A DNA stretch of 64,000 bases from Timonella corticicola (lineage in GTDB: Bacteria; Actinomycetota; Actinomycetes; Actinomycetales; Cellulomonadaceae): positions 434,001 to 498,000 of the forward strand of contig NZ_JBHUOP010000002.1 in the NCBI RefSeq assembly GCF_042683685.1, given 5' to 3'. This document shows positions 34,400-42,768 of this stretch, in pieces; the first letter of the stretch is position 1; each line of letters begins with the position of its first letter. The notes beneath the pieces are model-generated. The model saw nothing but the letters and a program-made list of their open reading frames with translations, was not told the DNA's origin and ran no database searches. A program made the position numbers and the translations under genes.

Positions 34400-35411
34400 G
34401 CTTCTGGTCGATCAGCGCTGGGTCAAGTGTCGCGGGGGCGTCCGGTACCGGGGCGAAGGATGCCCATTCCTCGGGTATCTCGGCGGTCTCGGAGACGGGG
34501 TACATGTACATGGTCTCGGCGATAGTGGATTGGAACTCGTCGCTGATCAGGAAGTCGATGAACGCCTGTGCTCCCTCGGGGTTTGCGCCGCCGGTCAGGA
34601 CACCGGCGTATTCAACCTGGCGGTAGCAGGTACTCATGAGCGTCTCGGTGCTTGTGCGCGAGCCGTCCTCGGTAGCGGTGAAGGCTGGCGACGATGCGTA
34701 GGACAGTACGACTGGTCGGTCGCCGCCCGAGAATGAGAAGTCAACGTAGTAGGCGTCTTCCCAGCCGTCCACGATCTTCAGCCCGTTGTCCTTGAGCTGT
34801 TTCCAGTAGTCGAGGTAGCCGTCCTCGCCGTACTTCGCGATGGTTGCGAACAGGAATGCCAGGCCAGGCGACGAGGTGGCCGGGTTGGTCACGACCGCGC
34901 TACCCGCGTGGGCCTGGTTGAAGAACCCGTCCTGCTCGAGTGGTTCGGCGAGGTCCACGGTTGCGTAGTAGTCCGAGTCGATGTTCAGGCACACGTCACC
35001 GAAGTCGATTGGGGTGAGTTCGCTGCCGCCTGACAGTCGCAACTCAGCGCCGAGGGCACCCTCCGTGGCGGGAACGTATTCCTCGAACACGCCCTCGGAT
35101 AGCGCACGCGATGCGAACGTGTTGTCCACGCCATAGGCGACGTCTCCCAGCGGTGCGTCCTTGGTGAGCACGAGTTTGTTAACAAGCGCTCCGCCGTCGC
35201 CATTGGTGACGACCTCCAGCGTGTAACCGCTCTGCTGTTCAAACTGCGCTTTAAGTTCATCGGACAGTTGGAACGAGTCGTGCACGACCACGCGCACAAG
35301 CGAGTTCTCCGGAGCGTCGTCTTGGGGTTCTGCCATGCAGGCGGTCAGCGACAGCACGAGTACGGATGCGGTGGCGGTCCGCACAAAAGTGGTGAATGAT
35401 GGCGTTGCCAT
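34356..35411 (-). CDS. thiB: Thiamine ABC transporter substrate-binding lipoprotein
   Basis: This 351-residue extracellular binding protein has a lipoprotein signal ending LSLTAC (Cys at about residue 25). It then shows the ThiB pattern VVVHDSFQLSDELKAQFEQQ, SGYTLEVV, LGDVAYGVDNTFASRALSEG and FGDVCLNIDSDYY. An AAGGAGGAAG site precedes the ATG. It is the first gene of the operon behind a TPP riboswitch, which supports thiamine (or TPP) as ligand rather than iron or sulfate. Confidence 0.92.
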   Translation of the reverse strand: MATPSFTTFVRTATASVLVLSLTACMAEPQDDAPENSLVRVVVHDSFQLSDELKAQFEQQSGYTLEVVTNGDGGALVNKLVLTKDAPLGDVAYGVDNTFASRALSEGVFEEYVPATEGALGAELRLSGGSELTPIDFGDVCLNIDSDYYATVDLAEPLEQDGFFNQAHAGSAVVTNPATSSPGLAFLFATIAKYGEDGYLDYWKQLKDNGLKIVDGWEDAYYVDFSFSGGDRPVVLSYASSPAFTATEDGSRTSTETLMSTCYRQVEYAGVLTGGANPEGAQAFIDFLISDEFQSTIAETMYMYPVSETAEIPEEWASFAPVPDAPATLDPALIDQKRDDWIKEWSAEILG

Positions 35412-35414
35412 TCT

Positions 35415-35489
35415 TCCTCCTTAGAGAAACCGCAGTGCATCGGCGGCTTCGAAATATAAAGGAGGGGTTCCATACGCGTACACGTATGG
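35415..35489 (-). promoter_or_regulatory. Expression platform of the TPP riboswitch (anti-Shine-Dalgarno)
   Basis: On the minus strand a hairpin CCATACG/CGTATGG (35470-35489) follows the aptamer. Directly after it CCTCCTT (35459-35465) is exactly complementary to the thiB ribosome site AAGGAGG (35416-35422). Pairing would hide the ribosome site, so control is probably at translation initiation. There is no T run for a terminator. Confidence 0.6.
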
Positions 35490-35496
35490 CGAGATA

Positions 35497-35590
35497 GCCC
35501 GACTCCCTACGCCGGTGTTACCCGGATCAGGTTCGAGGGTCTGCGTGAAGCACTCTCAGCGCACGGGTGCGCTCCCCTGTCGTACCGGGC
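35497..35590 (-). ncRNA. TPP riboswitch (THI element)
   Basis: The minus strand has the conserved core: CTGAGAGTGC in the left part, then CGAACCTGATCCGGGTAA, and CACCGGCGTAGGGA. The flanks GCCCG and CGGGC pair to close P1. It lies 86 bp upstream of thiB. Binding of thiamine pyrophosphate should switch off the importer operon. Confidence 0.96.
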
Positions 35591-35764
35591 CAGTCTAGTG
35601 AAGCCTGGTTCGGGGATGCAAAGTTGGCTCTCGCTTCGAGACAACCACACACGCCTAACGAGCCTGAGTATTTATTTGCTTTTCGGGCCTGTTGCAGGTC
35701 GCATCAGCTACACCCAGCAGATACCGTTGATGACAGCACAGTAAGCGACTATCAGGGAGTGTCC

Positions 35765-36028
35765 ATGGACAACAAGCAATCCACCACAGAGAAGATTTTG
35801 GCTATCGGCATTTCGTTTGCCGCTGGCTGGATCGCACAGAAGGTCGTGGAGAAGGTATGGGACAAGTCCACCGGTGGCCTTTCCCATTCGCTTGACGACG
35901 ATGATGCGCGGATCGCTTCAATCGTCACCTTCTCTGCGGTGTCGGCTATCGCCGCGACGCTCACGCAGGTTCTGGCGAAGCGCAGTTCCGCCAAGGTTGT
36001 TCGCCGCATCGCGGCACCCAAGTCTTAA
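35765..36028 (+). CDS. DUF4235 family membrane protein
   Basis: This 87-residue protein starts MDNKQSTTEKILAIGISFAA and continues GWIAQKVVEKVWDKSTGG. That pattern and a second hydrophobic helix (TFSAVSAIAATLTQVLA) mark DUF4235, a small two-helix membrane family restricted largely to actinobacteria. A CAGGGAGTGTCC site precedes the ATG. Function unknown. A remarkable hairpin follows it. Confidence 0.88.
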   Translation: MDNKQSTTEKILAIGISFAAGWIAQKVVEKVWDKSTGGLSHSLDDDDARIASIVTFSAVSAIAATLTQVLAKRSSAKVVRRIAAPKS

Positions 36029-36033
36029 ACACG

Positions 36034-36106
36034 ACGGTCTGTGGGCTTTTTCGTCGTTCTGTGGGCAACAAGCCCACAGAACGACGAAAAAGCCCACAGG
36101 CCGTCA
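36034..36106. terminator. Very long (34-bp) terminator hairpin between convergent genes
   Basis: Arms 36034-36067 and 36073-36106 pair along 34 bp with a single G-T wobble and a 5-base loop. Each arm contains a T5 or A5 run. It serves the DUF4235 gene and the convergent GH42 gene. Stems of this length are unusual for simple terminators. Confidence 0.8.
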
Positions 36107-36138
36107 CTTGTACCAGCGCTCGGAGTCCTGTGTTCCAG

Positions 36139-38187
36139 CTACTCTTGCACGACCACGACCTCAGCTGCCGGAACGGTGATGCTGCTGGAAGGTGCGGACT
36201 CGTCGCCAATCAGGCTTGGACTGCGCCGCGGCGTGTAGTCAACCTGTTCGACCGTGTGGTTTATGAGGAACGTGAAGCGCTGCCCTGACTCGCTCACGCG
36301 CTCAACCACCTCGAAGTCAGCGGGCAGATCGCGGCGGGCCGTGACGCCTGCGTCCTCGTACAGCGCGCCAACGAAGTTACGCAGGTCCCCACCCATCACA
36401 CGAGACGAGATATACCAGGCACTTCCCTGCCCAAACTCGTTGCGGGTGATCGCGGCACCATCAGGCTTTGGTCCGTCCACGTAGGTCGCCACAGGTTCGG
36501 CGCCGTTGAGCACGATGTCATCGGCCCACACGGTCCCGGTGTACTGGCCCTCGCCCAACGCACCGGTCGTGGAGATCGAGACGGTTTCGTGCTCACGTAG
36601 CGGCAGGAACTCCTCGATGCGCAGGCCAAGTACCTCGTCCACCGCTACCGACAATCCGCCATGCCGCACAGTGTCGTTCTCGTTCACGATGCCTGAGAAG
36701 TACGACACCGCAAGCACTCCACCTGCAGCGACATACGATTTCAGATTCTCCGACGCCGCATCGGTCAGCAGATAGGAGGCTGGGGCAAGCACCAACTTGT
36801 AACGTGACAGGTCCTGTTCCGGGTGAGCGAAGTCGATCGTGACCTTGTCCTCCCACAGTTGCGTGTAGAACTCAAGGATCCTTTCGCGAGCGTTGGCATC
36901 GATGCTTGGCCGCCATTCCAACCCTTGCGCCCACAGCGACTCCCAGTCCCAGAGAATAGCCACGTCAGCGGGAACCGTCGTGCCTGTGACACCCTGCTCC
37001 GACAGCTCAGCGAGGCGCGCACCCAGGTCGCAGACCTCGCGGAAGATGCGGGAGTCCGTGCCTGCGTGTGGCAGCATCGCCGAGTGGAACTTCTCGGCTC
37101 CGAATCGGGCCGCCCGCCACTGGAAGAACATGATGCCGTCCGCGCCCCGTGCCAGGGTTGCCAGGGAGTTGCGGGCCATCTCAAGCGGCTTCTTGGCAAC
37201 ATTTCGATCCTGCCAGTTCACACCGGAGGTTGAGTGTTCCAGGAGGATCCATGGCTTGCCTCGCGCAATCGACCTGGTCAGATCCGCATCGAGCGAGAGC
37301 TTGATCTGGTTCCGTGGATCGGCGGCTTCGAGATAGTAGTCGTTCGAGACGACATCGACTTCCTGCGCCCACGCCCACAGGTCCATGGAGGGGCAGTTGA
37401 GCGCCATGAAGTTCGTGGTCACAGGAGCAGTCGAGTACTCCTTGATGATGTCTCGCTCCTGGATGAAGCAGCGCAACACCGCGTCGGATGAGAACCGCGT
37501 GTAGTCGAGACGCATCGCCGGATTCGTGACGGTTGCGGAGACTGCGGGGGTTGGTATCTCGTCCCACTCGTAGTAGGTCTGACCCCAGAAGCTGGTGCCC
37601 CAGGCCTCGTTGAGGCCGTCGAGGGTGTCATAACGTTCACGCAACCAGATGCGCCAGGCATCCCGCGACGCCTCGTCGTACGAATCGGAGACCGGGGCAC
37701 CGTACTCGTTGTGGACGTGCCACATCGCGAGCGCGGGGTGGTTCGAGTAGCGTTCCGCGAGAGCGCGGGTGATGTTCGCGCAGGCTCGCAGGTAGTCGGG
37801 CGAGGACGGAGCGGCCATTCCGCGCGATCCGTTGGTCATGACGGTACCGTCTCGGTGGACGACACGGGCCTGCGGATACTTTTTGTAGAACCAGGCTGGA
37901 GGCGCTGCGGTGGGAGTCGCGAGGTCGACTCGGATGCCACCCTCATGGAGCAGATCGAGCAGTTGGTCGAGCCATTCGAAGTCGAACTCGCCCTCGCATG
38001 GTTCGAGCTTCGCCCACGACCAGATGCCCACGGACACCAGGTTCACGCCCGCCTGATGCATGAGCGTGATGTCTTCTTCCCAGATCTCGCGTGGCCACTG
38101 CTCCGGGTTGTAATCGCCGCCGTAGGCGATCGTGTCGAGTGAGACGAGGCCCAGGTCATTTGGCTGGAACCGCGGGTCAAAACGCAT
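36139..38187 (-). CDS. GH42 beta-galactosidase
   Basis: This protein of about 682 residues has a TIM barrel with the acid/base Glu in WHVHNEYG and the nucleophile Glu in WILLEHSTSGVNWQDRN, both typical of GH42. The start GGDYNPEQWPREIWEEDITL, the middle trimerisation-like domain and the C-terminal beta domain follow in normal order. It has no signal peptide, so it cleaves galactosides imported into the cell. The ATG at 38187 follows AAAGAGAAG; the longer frame to 38271 crosses an operator. The LacI gene is divergent, and two palindromes lie between. Confidence 0.93.
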   Translation of the reverse strand: MRFDPRFQPNDLGLVSLDTIAYGGDYNPEQWPREIWEEDITLMHQAGVNLVSVGIWSWAKLEPCEGEFDFEWLDQLLDLLHEGGIRVDLATPTAAPPAWFYKKYPQARVVHRDGTVMTNGSRGMAAPSSPDYLRACANITRALAERYSNHPALAMWHVHNEYGAPVSDSYDEASRDAWRIWLRERYDTLDGLNEAWGTSFWGQTYYEWDEIPTPAVSATVTNPAMRLDYTRFSSDAVLRCFIQERDIIKEYSTAPVTTNFMALNCPSMDLWAWAQEVDVVSNDYYLEAADPRNQIKLSLDADLTRSIARGKPWILLEHSTSGVNWQDRNVAKKPLEMARNSLATLARGADGIMFFQWRAARFGAEKFHSAMLPHAGTDSRIFREVCDLGARLAELSEQGVTGTTVPADVAILWDWESLWAQGLEWRPSIDANARERILEFYTQLWEDKVTIDFAHPEQDLSRYKLVLAPASYLLTDAASENLKSYVAAGGVLAVSYFSGIVNENDTVRHGGLSVAVDEVLGLRIEEFLPLREHETVSISTTGALGEGQYTGTVWADDIVLNGAEPVATYVDGPKPDGAAITRNEFGQGSAWYISSRVMGGDLRNFVGALYEDAGVTARRDLPADFEVVERVSESGQRFTFLINHTVEQVDYTPRRSPSLIGDESAPSSSITVPAAEVVVVQE

Positions 38188-38255
38188 GTTTCTTCTCTTT
38201 CTGCGCACTCGACAGCCATGTCTTGTGCAGTTCGCGTCCGGCTCACACGGGCTCG

Positions 38256-38275
38256 TGCTGTGCTCGGTCACAGAT
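38256..38275. promoter_or_regulatory. LacI-type operator O2
   Basis: This site matches the perfect palindrome O1 at 16 of 20 positions. The intact right half GGTCACAGAT is kept. It lies 69 bp upstream of the GH42 start, and its centre is 88 bp from that of O1. Confidence 0.65.
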
Positions 38276-38343
38276 TGGTTCTGGTTCGTTTAACAACTAG
38301 GTAACTACAATTCTGAAGAATTAACAATATGGCTCGCTGTTGA

Positions 38344-38363
38344 ATCTGTGACCGGTCACAGAT
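38344..38363. promoter_or_regulatory. LacI-type operator O1
   Basis: A perfect 20-bp palindrome, ATCTGTGACCGGTCACAGAT, with a CpG-type centre CCGG lies between the divergent GH42 and LacI genes. Size and symmetry fit a LacI-family dimer. Confidence 0.8.
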
Positions 38364-38398
38364 AGGCTTATTGCAGGATTGGCCCAACCGGTATGTGG

Positions 38399-38599
38399 TC
38401 ATTGCCGACGAGCCGGTCGCCTGCCAGCACATCGTTGCGCTGGATCTCGCGGCACGATAGGCAGATGCTGCGGTGGGATCGGCCCACCCGCGATGTTGAT
38501 GTCAAGGATTGACACGCAGCGGGGCGACGTTGCCCGGCTCAAATCAACCCCGCACCCGGCGATAGCGGCACCACAAAGGTGCGTGATCGTCGGCAATGA
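38399..38599. repeat. 201-bp segment bounded by 13-bp inverted repeats
   Basis: TCATTGCCGACGA at 38399-38411 is repeated inverted at 38587-38599. The interior has no open frame with support. It lies within the LacI upstream region. It may be a small inverted-repeat (MITE-like) element or an RNA closing stem; no target-site duplication is visible. Confidence 0.4.
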
Positions 38600-38667
38600 G
38601 AAGACTCAGCCCGTCGCACCACCGCCAGCCACCCGACATCGAATACAGTTGCACCGTGGAGAAGAAG

Positions 38668-39675
38668 ATGCCAGCACCTGCCAAGAAACGCCCGACCGTG
38701 CGCGATGTCGCCGCAGCCGCCGGCGTCTCACGTGGAACCGTCTCCCGCGTCATCAACGGCGGGCACTGGGTATCCGACGAGGCACGCGCAGCCGTCGAGG
38801 CTGCCATCAAGGCAACCGGCTACTCCCTCAACCAACACGCGCGCTCGCTTGCAACCGGACGGTCCAACTCGATCGCGTTTCTGTTGACCGAGCCGCAGCA
38901 CCTGCTCTTCGAGGACCCGACCTTCTCAACCCTGCTACGCTCCTGCGCCGAGGTACTCGGTGGACGCGAGATGCCCATGCTGCTCATGGTCGCCGGAACC
39001 GAGAAGGAACGTAAGCGGATCACCGAATACATTTCATCGGGACACGTGGACGGCGTGATCGTGGTGTCGTCCCACCGCAACAACCCTGTCATCGCGGATC
39101 TGGTGGCCAAGGGAATTCCAACCGTCGCCTGCGGTGCGCCGCTTGGCCACGAGGACCAGGTCGGGTACGTGGCTGTCGACGAGGTGGGCAGCGCCCGTCG
39201 CATCGTCGACTACCTGCGTAGCAAGTACCAGCGCGTCGCAATGATCACCGGACCACTCGACACCCCCGGAGGGCTGTTCCGGCTCGACGGCTACCGCCTC
39301 GCAATGGGTTCCGACTACGACGACTCCCTTGTCGCGCATGGCGACTACTCGCGTGCTTCTGGGGCGCAGGCAATGCGCGACCTCATGCAAGGCCGCCCCG
39401 ACATCGATGCCGTGTTCGCCGCATCCGACCTCATGGCCGTGGGCGCGATGGCCGCGCTACACGCTGCTGGAAAATCGGTCCCCGGCGACGTGGCGGTTGC
39501 CGGATTCGACGATCACTCAATAGCCTCAACCTCCAATCCCCCGCTGACCACCATGAAACAGCCGTTCGAACGCATCGCAAGCGAGGTCGTGCGCGTACTG
39601 CTTGGCGTCATCGAGGGCGACGAACACGCGGCCGTCATCCTTCCAGCGAACCTGGTTGAGCGCGAGTCGGCGTAA
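38668..39675 (+). CDS. LacI-family transcriptional repressor of the GH42 gene
   Basis: This regulator of about 335 residues has the LacI HTH (VRDVAAAAGVSRGTVSRVIN) and hinge (LNQHARSLATGRSNSIAFLL), followed by a periplasmic-binding-like ligand domain with GVIVVSSHRN and VAGFDDHSIASTSNPPLTTM. I place the start at the ATG at 38668, with GGAGAAG just upstream; a GTG at 38656 would add four residues. It is divergent from the beta-galactosidase and very probably controls it through the palindromes in between. Confidence 0.9.
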   Translation: MPAPAKKRPTVRDVAAAAGVSRGTVSRVINGGHWVSDEARAAVEAAIKATGYSLNQHARSLATGRSNSIAFLLTEPQHLLFEDPTFSTLLRSCAEVLGGREMPMLLMVAGTEKERKRITEYISSGHVDGVIVVSSHRNNPVIADLVAKGIPTVACGAPLGHEDQVGYVAVDEVGSARRIVDYLRSKYQRVAMITGPLDTPGGLFRLDGYRLAMGSDYDDSLVAHGDYSRASGAQAMRDLMQGRPDIDAVFAASDLMAVGAMAALHAAGKSVPGDVAVAGFDDHSIASTSNPPLTTMKQPFERIASEVVRVLLGVIEGDEHAAVILPANLVERESA

Positions 39676-39725
39676 TTAACGCATTTCACCTCTTGAATAT
39701 GTGGCTATAAGCCGATAACACCTGC

Positions 39726-40805
39726 ATGGACCCGAGAGACACTGCTGCGAACGGAACCGATAAGCACGCGCAGAAGGTCAACACGCTTGACTTGACTGCA
39801 ACTTCGAGCCGCCGGGACCTCAACGCAGAACTCCATCAACGGGCCGCCGAAACACAGCCAGCGGTAACACGAGGCGTAGCTGGCAAAGGAGCCGCAACCC
39901 TCTCCGCGCGATTAACCGCTGCAACTGAACACGACCCCCGCGATTCGCGAGCCGCAGTTGCCGCCAAGTACGCGAAAGGCACAGAGGGCGAGCACATCAT
40001 CGCAGAAAAATTGAGCTGGCTCACCGACAACTACTGGGTCCTGCACGACCAGCCCTGGCCAGGACGACCACAAGCAAACATCGACCACATTGTCGTTGGT
40101 CCAACAGGAATAACTATCGTCGATGCAAAACACTGGAGCGGGACACTCACCCTAGACGGGCGCGGGCTACGCCAGAACGGGCGCCCACGAGGCTCAGCCA
40201 TCACATCGGTACGCGCCCAAGTCGAAGCACTGAAATCGCTGACTCAGTCACTCCCCTTAGCAGATGCCGCAGAGATCCCAGTGCAAGGTGTCCTCGCTTT
40301 CACCTCAGATTCGGGGCCGCACGGAGAGAATCTAGGCGTATCTGTCACTAACGCTGATCTACTCTGCGAGACGATTTGCGCGTTCCCGCAGCGCATAGCA
40401 CCCGCCGCCGTAGCACAGGTTGCCTACGTGCTTGAAGAAGCACTCGATGAGGACCGACTCATCAGCAAAGCAACAGCACGCAAACGCCGCGCTGCCGCCC
40501 GCGACGGACACGCAGATACGCTAGCAGTACCCGAAGTTGAGCCCCTATACGGTGAAACCAATCAACTGACATGCCTCTCCCCTGCGCGGCCCGCGAGGAC
40601 AAAACGTGCATCAAAGCGCGCCCAAACAGCAGGAACCAAGATCTCAATACGGAAGATTCTTAGTAAAACACTCAAATACGGCGCTTTAGTTTCTGCCTTA
40701 TACGTGGTTTTCTACCGTCCCGACATCCTAAGCGCACTCTCCGACTACACCGGAGAACTATTGGGGTCGCTTGTTACCGCACTCCTATCCCACGACGGAT
40801 CGTAA
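39726..40805 (+). CDS. NERD-domain protein with C-terminal membrane segment
   Basis: This 359-residue protein has a NERD (nuclease-related) domain at about residues 80-210: KGTEGEHIIAEKLSWLTDNY, NIDHIVVGPTGITIVDAKHW and then SGTLTL. The D and the D-A-K are the PD-(D/E)XK-like positions. A hydrophobic stretch near 310-340 may be a membrane helix. NERD proteins are presumed nucleases or DNA-processing proteins of unknown role. The N-terminal 75 residues are disordered-like. Not in an operon with the LacI gene by spacing alone (50 bp). Confidence 0.82.
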   Translation: MDPRDTAANGTDKHAQKVNTLDLTATSSRRDLNAELHQRAAETQPAVTRGVAGKGAATLSARLTAATEHDPRDSRAAVAAKYAKGTEGEHIIAEKLSWLTDNYWVLHDQPWPGRPQANIDHIVVGPTGITIVDAKHWSGTLTLDGRGLRQNGRPRGSAITSVRAQVEALKSLTQSLPLADAAEIPVQGVLAFTSDSGPHGENLGVSVTNADLLCETICAFPQRIAPAAVAQVAYVLEEALDEDRLISKATARKRRAAARDGHADTLAVPEVEPLYGETNQLTCLSPARPARTKRASKRAQTAGTKISIRKILSKTLKYGALVSALYVVFYRPDILSALSDYTGELLGSLVTALLSHDGS

Positions 40806-41145
40806 ACACACAAGGAAGCGCTCTCGTTAGGAGAAACCCGCTTAATCGGGAAGTTCCTCGACACCGCTTTGATCCCACATTCTGAGCGCAAGTCGCCACA
40901 TTCACCCACTTTTCGATGGGGATCACTCCCCTAGTCCAATTTGGGTTTCTGCAGGTCCGCACACTTTCAGTGCTTATTTACAGTCTTTCGAGACCACGAG
41001 CAGTGACTTTAGGTGCTTCTAAACCTGATTTCTTTCTTTAATCTTCCAAGGTATGGAGGGCAGTTTTGCCCACCGTATCTCCGCTGCCAGACGGGACCAA
41101 CCAGCACTGAGGCGGAGAGCCACACCCCCATCGAAATGGACACAC
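40806..41145 (+). promoter_or_regulatory. Leader region of the CAP-domain protein gene
   Basis: About 340 bp without a gene. It holds the promoter of the secreted CAP protein. The last 100 bases are purine-rich with possible pairing (GGCAGTTTTGCC). In actinobacteria, wall-active secreted proteins are often behind a c-di-AMP (ydaO) riboswitch, but I cannot see its conserved core clearly here and do not call it. Confidence 0.4.
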
Positions 41146-42663
41146 ATGAAAACGAGAAAGACGCTCCGTACCGGAGTCGTAGCGCTGATCACCGCAGCAC
41201 TCGTGGGTGCCTCAGTTGTACCAGCCGCAGCAGCACCACGCGATAACAAAGATCACTTGCTTTCAGCAACCGCGACCCTCAGCAGCCAGGCAAAGGCGCC
41301 GCTGACGGTCTCCGGCGGCTCATACGACAGTTGCAAGCACTGGAACGCCGACGCCAACTACAAGAACGCTTACCTCAACTCCATCAACTTCGCTCGTGGT
41401 CTCGCGGGACTTGCGAATGTTACCGCGAACAGCACACTTCAAACCTACGTCAGCCAGCGAGCACAATCATTCCTGTGCAGTAATCCAACAAACCCGAACT
41501 ATGCCTACCGTTCCATCGGTTACACACTGGTTCCCGGTGATCCAGGCTCAGTTCGTACCGCTCTGAACGACTCTAAGTCATTACGAGCAGCTATACTCTC
41601 GCCGAATGCCGCCCACGCAGCCCTTGGCGTACACAAGCGCAATGGCTACTCGTCGGCTTCCGAGGAATCAGCACTAGCACCCGCCTCAACTTCCCAGAAG
41701 TTAACGGACTTCAACCAAGACGTCGCGTGGCCAGCCAAGAACACCTTCTTCCCAGTGGAGTACAACAACGGCATCTGGTCCTACTACGGCAAAACCACAG
41801 GTGCCTACAGCGAACGTCTGAACTTCCAAAACGCAACGGTAACCGTCAAGCAGGGCACCAAGACCATCCCGGCAACCAAAGTAACTGACGATTACAACTG
41901 GAACACCTTGTACGAGCAACTCCACTTCAAAGTGCCCGGTGCAACAGCTCCCACCGCTAAGGGCCAGTTCAATGAGTACTCCGTGACCATTTCCGGCGTC
42001 AAGAAGGGTTCTGCTGCCGCCCCAAACATCTCTTACACGGTCAAACTAGTTCGTACCGGTGCAACGTTCGCTTGGAAGAACCAGGCACCGAAGATCACGA
42101 GCCAACCTGCTAAGAACAAGTCTGTGAAAGTTGACGAATGGATCAACCTCTCAGCAGGCGTCTACGTACCTAACCAGCAGGACGTGAAGTACCAGTGGCA
42201 ATACCAGAAGCCAAAGACAAAGAACTGGATCAACGTCGGCTACGTCACCGAACCGAAGATCAAAGTCTCGCCAAGCGGCCTTTCGCTCAATGGTTCACTC
42301 ATACGCTTGCGTGTGGAATCCGGCGGTAAAACCGTGTACACCAACAACATCAAAGTGAAGGTTACCAAGTACGCATCAAAGGTTTCCATCACGAAGACCT
42401 CGCTCAAGCGCAACAAGAAGCCCGTGGTCACGGTGAAGGCCAACCGGGCAGGCAAGGCCACGGTGACGGTCTCCAAGGGAAAGACCAAGATCACCAAGAC
42501 CGTAACGGTCAAGAAGAACAAGGCCACAAAGGTCACTTTGTCCAAGAAGATCGCCAAATCCTCGAAGAGCAAGGGAAAGTGGAAGGTAACCGTGAAGTTC
42601 ACGCCTTCCAACAAGAACCTCTACGCGGGCAAGAGCGCATCGAAGACCATCAAGGTCAAGTGA
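41146..42663 (+). CDS. Secreted CAP-domain protein with Ig-like and Lys-rich C-terminal domains
   Basis: This protein of about 505 residues has a signal peptide (MKTRKTLRTGVVALITAALV, cut near PAAAA). A CAP/SCP-like domain follows (about 45-200: YLNSINFARGLAGLANVT, then LQTYVSQRAQSFLCSNP). An Ig-like domain comes next (about 325-415; PKITSQPAKNKSVKVDEW, KYQWQYQKPKTKNW). The last ~90 residues are an extremely Lys-rich Big_3-like domain. No anchor motif is present, so the cationic tail may bind the wall. I use the ATG at 41146 because it opens the signal peptide. Confidence 0.8.
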   Translation: MKTRKTLRTGVVALITAALVGASVVPAAAAPRDNKDHLLSATATLSSQAKAPLTVSGGSYDSCKHWNADANYKNAYLNSINFARGLAGLANVTANSTLQTYVSQRAQSFLCSNPTNPNYAYRSIGYTLVPGDPGSVRTALNDSKSLRAAILSPNAAHAALGVHKRNGYSSASEESALAPASTSQKLTDFNQDVAWPAKNTFFPVEYNNGIWSYYGKTTGAYSERLNFQNATVTVKQGTKTIPATKVTDDYNWNTLYEQLHFKVPGATAPTAKGQFNEYSVTISGVKKGSAAAPNISYTVKLVRTGATFAWKNQAPKITSQPAKNKSVKVDEWINLSAGVYVPNQQDVKYQWQYQKPKTKNWINVGYVTEPKIKVSPSGLSLNGSLIRLRVESGGKTVYTNNIKVKVTKYASKVSITKTSLKRNKKPVVTVKANRAGKATVTVSKGKTKITKTVTVKKNKATKVTLSKKIAKSSKSKGKWKVTVKFTPSNKNLYAGKSASKTIKVK

Positions 42664-42706
42664 TGTGACCCCCACTTACCGCTAGTTCCAGAGCTTGCGG
42701 TAGAGC

Positions 42707-42760
42707 AACGCGAAAGGGTGGGGACGTATTCCATGGAATACGTCCCCACCCTTTCGCGTT
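42707..42760. terminator. 54-bp perfect palindrome (terminator) before the DsbA-family gene
   Basis: Positions 42707-42733 and 42734-42760 are exact inverted repeats with no spacer, followed by TTTT on the plus strand, so the CAP gene transcript should stop here. It ends only 8 bp before the next ATG. Confidence 0.88.
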
Positions 42761-42768
42761 TTGCCAGT

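Noticed and set aside
41040..41145. Possible c-di-AMP (ydaO) riboswitch before the CAP gene
   Set aside because: The gene type fits, but I cannot find the conserved core. A covariance search with Rfam RF00379 would decide.
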